Part shown: positions 54,203 to 63,009 of the stretch, piece after piece
How positions within the stretch are numbered: position 1 is the stretch's first letter
Layout: every line of letters begins with the position of its first letter
Assembly: GCA_022824365.1 (NCBI GenBank)
Contig: JAJEAA010000005.1
Span: 124,001 to 188,000, forward strand
Reading direction: 5' to 3'
Source: Anaerolineae bacterium
GTDB taxonomy: Bacteria > Chloroflexota > Anaerolineae > Aggregatilineales > Phototrophicaceae
Length of the DNA: 64,000 nucleotides
Program-made: the position numbers and the translations under genes
Notes under the pieces: generated by a model
The model's database searches: none
What the model was told of the DNA's origin: nothing
The model's input: the letters and a program-made list of their open reading frames with translations, nothing else

Positions 54203-55468
54203 TCAGCCAAGAGGTTTGAACTTTTCCAGCCTACGCACAATCCAAATCCAGATCAGAAGCGGCGCTGCCGCAGCCAAAGCCGATCCATACACGACGGCTT
54301 GAATCCCTTCGTTTCCAACAATGTCGATAAGCACGCCAATTGCGACCATGCCGATCGTTTGCACGAGCTCAAACCCGGCGAGATCAAAGGAAAAGGCCCG
54401 CCCCAGATATTCGTCCGGCACCTCCAATTGTATGATGACCGAGCTATATGTCCAACACACCGCGCCCCCCATCGCGCGTATGAAGATCGCCATTGCCACC
54501 AATTCCAGAGATGGCGCCAGCCCCCAGAAGAACCAACCGAGCGCAATCAGCGCATAACCAACGATGATCAATTGCCGCAACTTGTGGACTGTGTCGTCGC
54601 TGAACAAGTTGGCTATCAGCGGACCGATAATGGCGCCAGCGCCAAAGGCGGCCCAGAAAATCCCCACAGATGTTATGCCTTTATCGCCCAACACAAAGAT
54701 CTGCGTTCCGTAAATTATCATCACAGTGTCGAAGATAGTGATGCCCATCCCTGTCTTGACGAAAAGTCCCGCTGCCGCCGCCGGGTGAGACGCCAGATAA
54801 CGGAGGGCATCACGGATGGTTCGCTGAGATTTGCTTTTGACCTTGCGCGTCTCCTGATCAGTTTCCGAACGAGGCGTTTCCGGAATGACGATGGAAACGA
54901 TCAGCAACGCGGAAACCACAAAGGTCATGGCATCTATTAAAAGTACCGCCTGTGTCCCGAGCAACTCGGCTGCCACACCGCCAGCGATAGCGCCGACAGC
55001 CAGCATGGCCGACCAGGTCATATTACTAAGCGTATTGCCGATGACAAGCTCATGGCGATAAAGGAGGCTCGGCACAATGGCGCTTCTCGCCGGCTCAAAG
55101 ATGGCGGAGAAAAGAAACTGCGCGACAACGAAGACATATACCAGCGGAAGATATTCCGGTCCCTGCGTCGCGAAAAGCAAACCAAGTACTGCCAATGCTC
55201 GCGCAATGTCACTGAGGATAAGCAGACGCTTACGGTCGAATCTATCGGCAATGACGCCTGCTAGCGGACGCATCACCACCGGCGGGAGCAACCGCGCGAT
55301 GAAAAACGAACTGACAGCAATGCCCTGGTATTCCGTGCCTGCGGTGTAAGAGGCGATTAGCGCTGAGATGGTGATTGTGCTGAACCAATCGCCAAAGAGA
55401 CTGACAAGCTGCGCTACCCAAAGCTTGCCGAATTCCCTGTTGCTGCCGATGAGTTTGATGTATCCCAT
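54203..55468 (-). CDS. MFS transporter (DHA3/enterobactin exporter-like)
   Basis: This 421-residue major facilitator has about twelve membrane helices with an early motif A (GVIADRFDRKRLLIL) and a long polar loop in the middle (ETPRSETDQETRKVKSKSQ). The start pattern (NREFGKLWVAQLVSLFGDWF) is typical of the DHA3 efflux group that exports drugs or small metabolites. AAGGAAT precedes the ATG at 55468. It is divergent from the SLC13-type transporter gene and shares an A+T-rich intergenic region with it. Substrate unknown. Confidence 0.82.
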   Translation of the reverse strand: MGYIKLIGSNREFGKLWVAQLVSLFGDWFSTITISALIASYTAGTEYQGIAVSSFFIARLLPPVVMRPLAGVIADRFDRKRLLILSDIARALAVLGLLFATQGPEYLPLVYVFVVAQFLFSAIFEPARSAIVPSLLYRHELVIGNTLSNMTWSAMLAVGAIAGGVAAELLGTQAVLLIDAMTFVVSALLIVSIVIPETPRSETDQETRKVKSKSQRTIRDALRYLASHPAAAAGLFVKTGMGITIFDTVMIIYGTQIFVLGDKGITSVGIFWAAFGAGAIIGPLIANLFSDDTVHKLRQLIIVGYALIALGWFFWGLAPSLELVAMAIFIRAMGGAVCWTYSSVIIQLEVPDEYLGRAFSFDLAGFELVQTIGMVAIGVLIDIVGNEGIQAVVYGSALAAAAPLLIWIWIVRRLEKFKPLG

Positions 55469-55959
55469 TTGTGATTCCTTGTTGCACATAGGCGGCATTT
55501 AATAAATCGGCAAGTCTCAGCCAGCGCAAAGCCAATCGGGACAGGCCGCACGGTCAATCGCCTCGTTAGCGTTGCGCGGGCAGTCCCATCTTGACGCTTC
55601 CATTCCAGCATTTATTACAGTTGAACCAATACCTCTCGATCTCACATCCATACGCGAACATTTGGTCGCCCATTAGCACAAAATATCTGCTACACTTTGA
55701 TCTATAACCATCTTCCAATTCACAGTCACGCCAACTTTATGTCAATCACAAGCATGCCTATCTCAAACGAAAAATTTTAAAAATCACCCGGATAATCGCC
55801 TATATCGATACTGTATTAATATATTTAGCTATTTTGCCTGTCTCCAGCCATACTCAGCACCCTCTTTTCCATACTCCGCCCACCTTTTACTTACCTCATT
55901 CCACAACTCGAATGCGCCACCCGCGCCAAATGCGATTCCGCCCGCGCAAGGTTATACTC
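55469..55959. other. A+T-rich divergent intergenic region of about 490 bases
   Basis: No gene is supported. The stretch 55690-55850 is much more A+T-rich than the rest of the window (for example AAAAATTTTAAAAATC and TATTAATATATTTAGC) and should hold promoters for both flanking transporter genes. I see no convincing -35/-10 pair or hairpin. Confidence 0.5.
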
Positions 55960-57768
55960 ATGGATATGAACAGCAACATGCTCACAATCCCCGAACTCAC
56001 CGTCATCGGCATCATCGCCGTCACGCTTGCCCTGATCGCCTTCACGCGGTTGCGCATCGACCTCATCGCCCTGCTCGTCCTGCTCATGGTCGCGCTAACC
56101 CAGCTAGTGCCGGCCAACGACGCCCTTTCCGGCTTCAGCAGTTCGGTGGTCATTACCATTATCGGCTTGCTCGCAGTCACCCGTGGTTTGGAGCAGACAG
56201 GCGTTATGCAGTGGGTGGCGCGGCAATTGCAAACCTATGGGCGCGGCTCCGAGGCAAAGCTGATTGCCCTGGTCATGTCGGCGGGGGCGGCTGTTTCCTT
56301 GCTTATGAACAATGTGGCGGCGGGGGCGGTCCTGCTGCCGGCTGTCCTGCAAGTATCGCGCGATAGCGGCGTCGCCGCCTCCAAGCTGATGATCCCGCTC
56401 GCATTCGGCGTAACTGTTGGCGGCATGGCGACTTATTTTACAACTGCCAATATCTTGATGAGCGAGCTGCTGATAACGCAAGGCATCGCTGGCTTGGGGA
56501 TGTTGGATTTCATGCCAGTGGGCGGCATGATTGTGGCGGCCGGTCTGCTTTACATGCTTTTATTCGGTCGGCGCGCCCTGCCCGATCGCGCTTCGCTGAC
56601 GCAATCCTTCCACCAAGTCGACCTGCACGCCGCCTATGAATTGGCGGATCGGATGTGGCTGGTGCGCGTCCTGCCTGGTTCTCGTCTCGCCCACCAAACG
56701 GTGCAGGAAAGCGATATCAACGCCGAGTTGGGTTTGACGGTGGCCGCTGTCTGGCGCGAGCAAGAGACGATCGCCATTCCCAAATCGACTCAAGTGATTT
56801 ACCCCGCCGATGAGTTGTTGATTGTCGGGCGCGAAGAGCGACTCCAGCAGCTCTTGGCTTGGGGCATCGAATTAATCGAGGGTGGCGCGCGCGCGGTGAC
56901 GGGCGAGTTGCCAATTGAACCCATTGAGATCATGATTGCGCCCCGTTCTAATGCCATTGGCAGGACGCTCTCGCAAATGAAGCTCAACCGGGACGCAGGC
57001 TTATTGGCTATGGCGCTTTGGCGCGACGGGCAGAGCTTCCACACCGATGTCCGCAAGATGCCGCTGCAAGTCGGCGATGCGATTCTGGTTGTGGGCCAAT
57101 CCTCAGACATTCAAAACCTGTCGCGGAACAGCAATTTCATCTTGCCGGCCGGCGAATACTCAGCGCAGACAACTGAAAGTCGCAAAGCGCCCTACGCCGT
57201 GAGCATCACCGCCATAATCTTGGCGCTCTCCTTCTTGACTATCGTGCCCTTGCCCATTGCCATGCTGGCGGGGGCGGCCGCCATGGTTCTCACGCGCTGC
57301 CTGAGGATGGAGCAATTCTACGCGGCGGTGGATTGGCGGACGATCTTTTTGGTCGCTGGCATGCTGCCGCTAAGCCTCGCCATCACCGAGACCGGCTTGG
57401 CTGACCGCGTCGGCGCGTTCTTGGAATTGAGTCTGATGAACGCCAGCCCGCTGTTGCTGTTTGCGGTCATCGCCCTGCTAACGATGTTGGTCGTGCAAGT
57501 CATCGGCGGGCAAGTCACGCCGCTGCTGGTCGGTCCAATCGCCATCAAAGCCGCGCTGCAAATGGGCATCGACCCGCGGGCCATGGCGGTGGCGGTCGCC
57601 ATAGCTTGCTCGCTGGCATTCATCACGCCGATTTCCCATCCGGTGAATATTCTGATGATGGGACCCGGCGGCTACAAATTCAGCGATTTCTTCAAGATCG
57701 GCGTCGGCATGACGGTCGTCACGCTGCTGACGCTGCTGCTGGGGCTGGCGATGCTGTGGGGGGTCTAG
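55960..57768 (+). CDS. SLC13-type anion/dicarboxylate transporter with two TrkA-C domains
   Basis: This 602-residue membrane carrier follows the CitM/SLC13 plan: about five helices (residues 8-200, with LLMNNVAAGAVLLPA), two cytoplasmic TrkA-C (RCK_C) domains (about 212-290 and 300-390, MWLVRVLPGSRLAHQTV and EIMIAPRSNAIGRTL), then a second helical half (about 405-602) with FITPISHPVNILMMGPGGYKF. Such proteins import sulfate, phosphate or dicarboxylates with Na+. The start at 55960 has AAGG eight bases upstream; the frame is open earlier without a site. Its last four bases overlap the convergent DUF4276-like gene. Confidence 0.87.
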   Translation: MDMNSNMLTIPELTVIGIIAVTLALIAFTRLRIDLIALLVLLMVALTQLVPANDALSGFSSSVVITIIGLLAVTRGLEQTGVMQWVARQLQTYGRGSEAKLIALVMSAGAAVSLLMNNVAAGAVLLPAVLQVSRDSGVAASKLMIPLAFGVTVGGMATYFTTANILMSELLITQGIAGLGMLDFMPVGGMIVAAGLLYMLLFGRRALPDRASLTQSFHQVDLHAAYELADRMWLVRVLPGSRLAHQTVQESDINAELGLTVAAVWREQETIAIPKSTQVIYPADELLIVGREERLQQLLAWGIELIEGGARAVTGELPIEPIEIMIAPRSNAIGRTLSQMKLNRDAGLLAMALWRDGQSFHTDVRKMPLQVGDAILVVGQSSDIQNLSRNSNFILPAGEYSAQTTESRKAPYAVSITAIILALSFLTIVPLPIAMLAGAAAMVLTRCLRMEQFYAAVDWRTIFLVAGMLPLSLAITETGLADRVGAFLELSLMNASPLLLFAVIALLTMLVVQVIGGQVTPLLVGPIAIKAALQMGIDPRAMAVAVAIACSLAFITPISHPVNILMMGPGGYKFSDFFKIGVGMTVVTLLTLLLGLAMLWGV

Positions 57769-58442
57769 GCGGGGAGCGGGGACAGGTTTTCGAGTTTCGT
57801 GAGCCAGGCGTCGAAGAGCGGGCATTCCTGCCTGATAGTAGCCAATGTCATCGCCCTAACGGCGCGTTCGCCTCCCTGGACTTTCCGGTATCGAGGAATA
57901 AGCGCTTGAAGTCGTTTGCTCGGCGCAGTGACTGAACTGTCATTTATATGTTCTGGGGTGGGAAAATCATGACGGATCGCCCAAAGCTTCTGAGTCAAGT
58001 CCTGCCTCCTTAATGCAACCGCTAATTGGATCGGATCGCTGAACAGCAAACCCTCAAACTCATGCATCTGGACATAAGGAATGAATCGCTGCATCGGTCC
58101 TTCATCCAGAGTTTGCGCTAGTCTGTCCGCGAACGCGTGACAGATTACACGCTGCTTGTCCGGCAAATTCGATTTTCTTCCCGCTTCTTTCTTACCCGGA
58201 AAGTCACCGTCTATACCGTAAAAGTCCACAAATGTTGTGCAATACGAGTTTCGGTCTTGAAGAAGGCAATCCCTAACGTTCTCACGAAGCCTCTTCAGCG
58301 TAACAGCTCCGCCCTTTTTGCCCGAAGTGCCTATCCTAGGGGCACGAACACCCAAGTTGAACGCCGCCAAATGAGGACTTAGAATTGCTTTCACAATCCT
58401 TGACTCCGTCGGGCCTTCGCAGACTATATTCAGTCTAAGCAC
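57765..58442 (-). CDS. DUF4276-like TOPRIM-type protein, effector partner of an ABC ATPase
   Basis: This 225-residue protein starts at a GTG (58442) whose first base is the last base of the upstream ATPase stop codon, so translation is coupled. The N-terminal NIVCEGPTES (E9, E13) and FVDFYGIDGD (D73, D78, D80) fit the acidic metal-binding motifs of TOPRIM nucleases, as in OLD-family and DUF4276 proteins; FEGLLFSD is another family-like block. It probably cuts or nicks nucleic acid when released or activated by its ATPase partner. The in-frame extension to 58508 lies inside the ATPase gene and is not used. Confidence 0.72.
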   Translation of the reverse strand: MLRLNIVCEGPTESRIVKAILSPHLAAFNLGVRAPRIGTSGKKGGAVTLKRLRENVRDCLLQDRNSYCTTFVDFYGIDGDFPGKKEAGRKSNLPDKQRVICHAFADRLAQTLDEGPMQRFIPYVQMHEFEGLLFSDPIQLAVALRRQDLTQKLWAIRHDFPTPEHINDSSVTAPSKRLQALIPRYRKVQGGERAVRAMTLATIRQECPLFDAWLTKLENLSPLPA

Positions 58443-59545
58443 TACGGCAAGCCCCCTCCGAGTACATTCTTGTCCCACAGTTTGCCGACGGAGTAATCTT
58501 CCAGCCAAACGTTGAATTGGCTTTCGTCGAGGCGTTCAAAAGTGGACACGCCGTTTTCGAGCTCGACCACAATCAAGTCGTCAACAGAGAATTCGTCAAC
58601 CAATGACACTGATTGGGTGGCGACAATTATCTGCATATCTTCTGAAGCCGAGTCAAAGAGCGAGCCCAACAATGTTAGCGCATAGGGATGAAGGCCAAGT
58701 TCCGGCTCATCAAAGATTATAGTTCTTGGCGGATCCAGTTGCCTGAGCGCCGTTACCAGACAAATGAAGCGGAGTGAGCCGTCCGACAACTGATCCGCCA
58801 AGAATGGCTCGTAGTCGTATCTGTTTCGCCACCTTAGCAAAATACTATGTGCATGGGCGCCGTTCGCTTCAGGCTTCAATACAAAGTCGCGAAAAAAGGG
58901 CAAGGCTTGTTGTACAGTGTCGACAATCTCTTGGTAAACGTGAGGGTATTTGTCCTGCATTCTATAAAGATAGGCGGCGAGATTTGCGGCGTCCGCGCGA
59001 AGAGTCTGATTATCGCGCAAATCGTGTGCCTTCTTGACGCGGGCTGTAGAGCCAGTGTCATGAAAATGATAGACTCTCCAGCTAGAAATGGACGCATAGC
59101 AGTAATCTGCCTGACGCGGCAGTTCCCAAACTTGACGCGTCTGCGACTTCAGATTCGCTTCTAAGTGTCCTCGACCTAACCCAATAACAGATTGGGGTCT
59201 GCTCGGCATAAAGACAACCTCATCTCTAAACGCTAGCTTATCCTCTGGAGCGGGAACCAAAGAGAACTGATACGCGTTCGGACCAAAATGAACCTTTGAC
59301 TCGAGTTTAGACGTTGTCTTTGACCCAAAGGTCAAAATACGGTCCGAGCCACCCTGTTGTACTACCCAAATCTGCAGGTCTTCCTCAACCAATCGCCGCA
59401 GCATATCAAAATAAGAAATCAGATTGCTCTTCCCCGCGCCATTCGGACCGATGAGCACATTGAGCTTGCCCAATTCCAACTCCACATCTTGCAGGGTCTT
59501 GAAGCCCTTTATCGTCAGCTTGTCTATCGCGCGCTTCTCAACCAT
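58442..59545 (-). CDS. AAA_21/OLD-type ABC ATPase, sensor of a two-gene defence-like module
   Basis: This 367-residue SMC/ABC-type ATPase has Walker A GPNGAGKS (33-40), a signature region near LSDGSLRFI, Walker B IIFDEPELGLHP (about 277-288) and an H-loop-like VATQS. It is of the AAA_21/RecF-like class seen in OLD, PARIS, AbiL and related phage-defence systems. The start at 59545 (MVEKRAID) is the first ATG with a plausible AGGCGA site. The DUF4276/TOPRIM-like gene overlaps by one base, giving a two-gene ATPase-nuclease operon. Confidence 0.8.
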   Translation of the reverse strand: MVEKRAIDKLTIKGFKTLQDVELELGKLNVLIGPNGAGKSNLISYFDMLRRLVEEDLQIWVVQQGGSDRILTFGSKTTSKLESKVHFGPNAYQFSLVPAPEDKLAFRDEVVFMPSRPQSVIGLGRGHLEANLKSQTRQVWELPRQADYCYASISSWRVYHFHDTGSTARVKKAHDLRDNQTLRADAANLAAYLYRMQDKYPHVYQEIVDTVQQALPFFRDFVLKPEANGAHAHSILLRWRNRYDYEPFLADQLSDGSLRFICLVTALRQLDPPRTIIFDEPELGLHPYALTLLGSLFDSASEDMQIIVATQSVSLVDEFSVDDLIVVELENGVSTFERLDESQFNVWLEDYSVGKLWDKNVLGGGLP

Positions 59546-59605
59546 AGCGTTTCGCCTGACACTTGAACCTGCTCTACAGAAGCTCAATCTTACCATACAC
59601 GCGCC

Positions 59606-61114
59606 CTAACGCCGCAGGGGCGGCAAGTCGTCCTCATCCCAGCCCCGATAAAATTCCCGCAGATACTCACCCAACTCCGGCGCCCCTCCGTCCGCCACAA
59701 AATCCAGCCGCGCGTAAATCTCCCGCTCGACCTCGTCGACGTCAAACCGGGCATGCGCCCCATCACGCAGGACCCATTCGCCCGCGACCATGACCCCCCG
59801 CACCTGCTCGCGTTTGGCGCGGCGCAGGGAGAAGGCCGGCAGCAACTCCGACGGCGGAAACTCCATCGGCGCCCACCGTCCGCGGACCGCCTCCCAATCC
59901 AGCAGGACGAGATCGGCCCGCGCGCCCACGTCAAGCCGCCCCAGCCCGGCCTCCGCGCCGAAGCTGATATCGGCCGCGTTGCTTGTGCCCATCCGCCACA
60001 CAGCCTTCGCGCTCAGATCCGCCGCCGCCATGCCATCCCGATTGGCCAGCGTCCAAGCCAGGCGCATCTCGCGGAGGAAGTCCTGATCATCGTCCAGCGT
60101 CTGTCCATCCAAGCCGATGCCGACCGGGACGCCCGCCGCGACCATCTCCGCAATTGGCGCCAGACCGCTGCGCAAGCGCAGGTTGCTGCTGATATTGTGC
60201 GCTATGCCGACGCCGCGCTCCGCCAACAAGTCGACGTCCTCCTCCTCAACCCAGACCATGTGCGCCAGTGTCAGCCAAGGACCGAGCGCCCCAATCTCGT
60301 CCAGGCGCTTAACGAAGCTCACTCCCCAAGTCTTGTAAGCGTAGCGGCGCTGGTAGCGCGTTTCGAGCAGGTGCATCTGCGCGCGCGTATTTTGCCGCCG
60401 CGCCCAATCGCAAGCGCGATGGATAAGCCCATCGCCGCACCACTGACCCCCGGCCGGGCTGACCTGGATGTGTACGCGGTGATTCACGCTGTCGTGGTGG
60501 GCATCGTACAGCGCGTCGAGCATATCGAAGTAAGCATCCGCGCTCAGGTCAATCTTATCGGCCGCGCCGACCTGCGCCCGCAAGTCCGGCGGCAGCAGCG
60601 CCAGAAAGCGCTCGCGCTCGGCATAGACCAGCATATTCTGGTCAATTATCGGCGGGTGCATGGCGACGCGAATGCCCGCGTCCCGATAGCCGCGGATCGC
60701 TTCGGGGATTTCCGCTGGCATATCCGCCCAGCGGGCGGGGTTATGGCTATGCGCTACGCCCGTCACGCCGCCCCGCAGCAGCTGCAAGCCGGAATAGAGC
60801 GCGGCGAGATACGGCGGTATCTGCGGCAAGCTGCCCAAACCGGCCAGCCAGACTTCCAGGAAGTCATCAGCCGCGCCCAGCGCCAGCGTGCCCAGCGCCA
60901 GCGTGCCCAGCGCCCGCCCATGATCGTGGGCGTTGATGAAGCCGGGGCAGAGGATGAAGCTGTCCCCGCCGACAAGCTCCGCATCCGGGTAGCGAGCGAC
61001 CAACTCCGCCAGCCCGCCCGCCGCGATAATGCGGTCGCCATCAACACAAAGAGCGTGGTCGGCAGCCGCTTCGCCATCGAGCAAGGTGTAACGCGCGCCG
61101 ACGATTTGCCGCAT
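59606..61114 (-). CDS. Metal-dependent amidohydrolase/deaminase (TRZ/ATZ-like)
   Basis: This 502-residue amidohydrolase has metal ligands in INAHDHGR (HxH), QMHLLET (His), LAHMVW (His) and GIGLDG (Asp), the set for mononuclear deaminases of the guanine/chlorohydrolase type. It may deaminate or hydrolyse a nitrogen-containing heterocycle or a related amide. A 15-bp in-frame duplication (LGTLA repeated) lies just after the HxH. The ATG at 61114 shares its A with the stop of the upstream SDR (TGATG), so the genes are coupled. The substrate cannot be told. Confidence 0.82.
   Translation of the reverse strand: MRQIVGARYTLLDGEAAADHALCVDGDRIIAAGGLAELVARYPDAELVGGDSFILCPGFINAHDHGRALGTLALGTLALGAADDFLEVWLAGLGSLPQIPPYLAALYSGLQLLRGGVTGVAHSHNPARWADMPAEIPEAIRGYRDAGIRVAMHPPIIDQNMLVYAERERFLALLPPDLRAQVGAADKIDLSADAYFDMLDALYDAHHDSVNHRVHIQVSPAGGQWCGDGLIHRACDWARRQNTRAQMHLLETRYQRRYAYKTWGVSFVKRLDEIGALGPWLTLAHMVWVEEEDVDLLAERGVGIAHNISSNLRLRSGLAPIAEMVAAGVPVGIGLDGQTLDDDQDFLREMRLAWTLANRDGMAAADLSAKAVWRMGTSNAADISFGAEAGLGRLDVGARADLVLLDWEAVRGRWAPMEFPPSELLPAFSLRRAKREQVRGVMVAGEWVLRDGAHARFDVDEVEREIYARLDFVADGGAPELGEYLREFYRGWDEDDLPPLRR
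60875..60914. repeat. 15-bp in-frame tandem repeat inside the amidohydrolase gene
   Basis: GCCCAGCGCCAGCGT is present twice and partly a third time. It encodes a repeated LGTLA and, being a multiple of three, keeps the frame open; copy number may vary. Confidence 0.7.
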
Positions 61115-61866
61115 CAGGCGAAGAGACCGGCTTGCTGCCCGCCGTCGATCACGAAGACTTGACCAGTGATCATCTTCGCAGCGTCAGAAGCCAGGTAGAC
61201 CGCCAGCTCAGCGACATCGGCGGCGCTGATCAGACCAGGCAGCGGCTGATATTGCGCCAGGAAGGCATCGCGTTCTTTCGGCGGAAAGCCTTCGTTCAAG
61301 GGCGTATCGACATAACCCGGGCAAATCACATTGCAGCGGATGCGGTCGCGAGCGTAATCAAGGGCGATGGAGCGGGTGAGGTTGACCAGCCCGGCTTTGG
61401 CCGCCGAGTAAGCGGCTTTGTTCTTGGCGGCGCGGATGCCGAAGGTGCCGGCCGTATTCAAGATGCAGCCGCCCGCCGCCGTCATCAGAGGAATGACCGC
61501 CTTCGCGCAGAGGAATACGGACTTGAGATCGATATTCAGGCAGTCGTCCCAATCGGCTTCGCTGATATCGGTGACGCGGCCCGATGGGCTGATGCCGGCG
61601 TTATTAAAGACGACATCCGGCACGCCCAGTTGGCTGACTGTCCGGTTGATCATCCGCTCAACATCGGCGGCGAGGGAGACATCAGCTTGAATGGCGACTG
61701 CCGCCCCGCCCGAATCCGCGATCAACTGCGCCACTGCCTCCGCTTTCGACAAGGTGCGATTGACGACCGCGACCTTCGCGCCTTCCCGCGCGAAAGCCAG
61801 GCAACTGGCCGCGCCAATGCCGGAGCCGCCGCCGGTGATCAGTATGACCTTGCCTTCCAACCTCAT
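61114..61866 (-). CDS. Classical SDR oxidoreductase (glucose dehydrogenase/3-oxoacyl reductase-like)
   Basis: This 250-residue SDR has TGGGSGIG (cofactor), NNAG, YSAAK (catalytic Tyr-Lys) and PGYVDTPL. The usual catalytic Ser region reads NTAGTFG, so the classical Ser is replaced. The start at 61866 (MRLEGKV) has GTGGAG upstream, somewhat far; the ORF opens earlier but without a site. It lies 29 bases after the upstream SDR and overlaps the amidohydrolase start. The substrate is probably a sugar or small alcohol. Confidence 0.83.
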   Translation of the reverse strand: MRLEGKVILITGGGSGIGAASCLAFAREGAKVAVVNRTLSKAEAVAQLIADSGGAAVAIQADVSLAADVERMINRTVSQLGVPDVVFNNAGISPSGRVTDISEADWDDCLNIDLKSVFLCAKAVIPLMTAAGGCILNTAGTFGIRAAKNKAAYSAAKAGLVNLTRSIALDYARDRIRCNVICPGYVDTPLNEGFPPKERDAFLAQYQPLPGLISAADVAELAVYLASDAAKMITGQVFVIDGGQQAGLFA

Positions 61867-61895
61867 GCCATTTCCACTCCACCGAAACAAGGGAG

Positions 61896-62642
61896 CTAAT
61901 CCAGCATCCAGCCGCCATCGACGAAAATCATCTCGCCAGTGATATAGCGCGATTCGTCGCAAGCGAGGAAAAGCGCCAGATCGGCGACATCTTCCGGCTG
62001 CCCAAGGCGGCGCAAGGGGATGCGATTGTTCGCCCAGTTTTTGTTGTCCTCCTGGCTAGGCAGCATAGGCGTATCGATGATGCCGGGCGCCATCGAATTG
62101 GCGCGGATGCCGCGGGGACCGTATTCCAGGGCGATGCAGCGCGTCAGAGTAGCGACTGCGCCTTTGGTCGTGCAATAAGCGGAGGAATCGACGAAAGCGA
62201 CCGCGGCGCCGATGGAGGCCAGGTTGACAATCGCGCCTTTGATCTCCCGCTCCAGCCAGTGGCGGATGACGATCTGGGAGGCCAGGAAGACGCCGCGCAC
62301 GTTGATATCCATAATGCGGTCAAATTGCTCATCGGTCGTCTGCTCGAAAGGCGCGTTGAAGAAGACGCCGGCGTTGTTGACGAGGACATCAATCGTGCCG
62401 AAGCGGGCGACCCCGGCATCAACCAAGTCCTGCAGCTCTGCGCGCTGGGCGACATCGACGCGCTGGATCAGCGTGGATGCGCCCCCCGACTCGGCTTCGG
62501 CAGCGACCGCGCCCAGTTGCTCCAGGTTCAAATCGCAGAGGACAAGATCGGCGCCCTCGGCCGCGAAGCGCAAAGCGATCGCCCGGCCGATGCCACGCGC
62601 GGCGCCCGTGATCAGAGCGGTCTTGCCAGCCAATCGTCCCAT
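61896..62642 (-). CDS. Classical SDR oxidoreductase
   Basis: This 248-residue SDR has TGAARGIG, NNAG, the catalytic Ser (NLASIG) and YCTTK (Tyr-x3-Lys), with a complete C-terminal GEMIFVDGGW. All residues needed for NAD(P)-dependent alcohol oxidation or ketone reduction appear intact, unlike its downstream neighbour. The ATG at 62642 lies next to the lipoyl gene stop (TGA-GC-ATG), so translation is coupled with the 2-oxoacid dehydrogenase genes. It probably acts in the same pathway, perhaps making the ketone used by the E1 enzyme. Confidence 0.85.
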   Translation of the reverse strand: MGRLAGKTALITGAARGIGRAIALRFAAEGADLVLCDLNLEQLGAVAAEAESGGASTLIQRVDVAQRAELQDLVDAGVARFGTIDVLVNNAGVFFNAPFEQTTDEQFDRIMDINVRGVFLASQIVIRHWLEREIKGAIVNLASIGAAVAFVDSSAYCTTKGAVATLTRCIALEYGPRGIRANSMAPGIIDTPMLPSQEDNKNWANNRIPLRRLGQPEDVADLALFLACDESRYITGEMIFVDGGWMLD

Positions 62643-62644
62643 GC

Positions 62645-62887
62645 TCAACTCGTTTCGATATAAGCGATGATCTCGCCGACTGGAATCTCGTCATCGACCT
62701 CGCAGCCGATCTCCATAACAATGCCGCCAGCCGGCGCTTCCAACTCGGTGCTGACCTTCTCGGTTTCGATGACGACCAGAGGATCGCCCTCGGCCACGCT
62801 GTCCCCTTCGACGACCAGCCATTCGACGATCAAACCGACCTCCATGGTCATCCCGAATTTTGGCATATAGACCGGCTCAAGCGCCAC
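62645..62887 (-). CDS. Stand-alone lipoyl-domain protein
   Basis: This 80-residue protein is a single biotinyl/lipoyl attachment domain, with K44 (ETEKVSTE) the lipoylation site. The start is a GTG at 62887 with GGAT upstream. It lacks E2 core and E3-binding regions, so it must work with an acyltransferase encoded elsewhere, or act as a carrier like GcvH. It follows the E1-beta gene by 122 bases and precedes two SDR genes in the same operon. Confidence 0.85.
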   Translation of the reverse strand: MALEPVYMPKFGMTMEVGLIVEWLVVEGDSVAEGDPLVVIETEKVSTELEAPAGGIVMEIGCEVDDEIPVGEIIAYIETS

Positions 62888-62940
62888 GATGAGATCCTTT
62901 CGTTGCTATTGCAAGTCTCGCTCGGTGCGGATTCGACACA

Positions 62941-62980
62941 TTTTTGCCGCCGAGGAAATAGAGTTCACAGAGTTTTTCGG
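62941..62980. repeat. CTCTGTG-type repeat copy between lipoyl and E1-beta genes
   Basis: On the minus strand this reads CTCTGTGAACTCTATTTCCT with CGGCGGCAAAAA, matching the family pattern loosely. It lies in the 122-base gap between genes. Confidence 0.4.
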
Positions 62981-63009
62981 ATGACTTGACATGCGCTCGT
63001 CCAGCAAAT

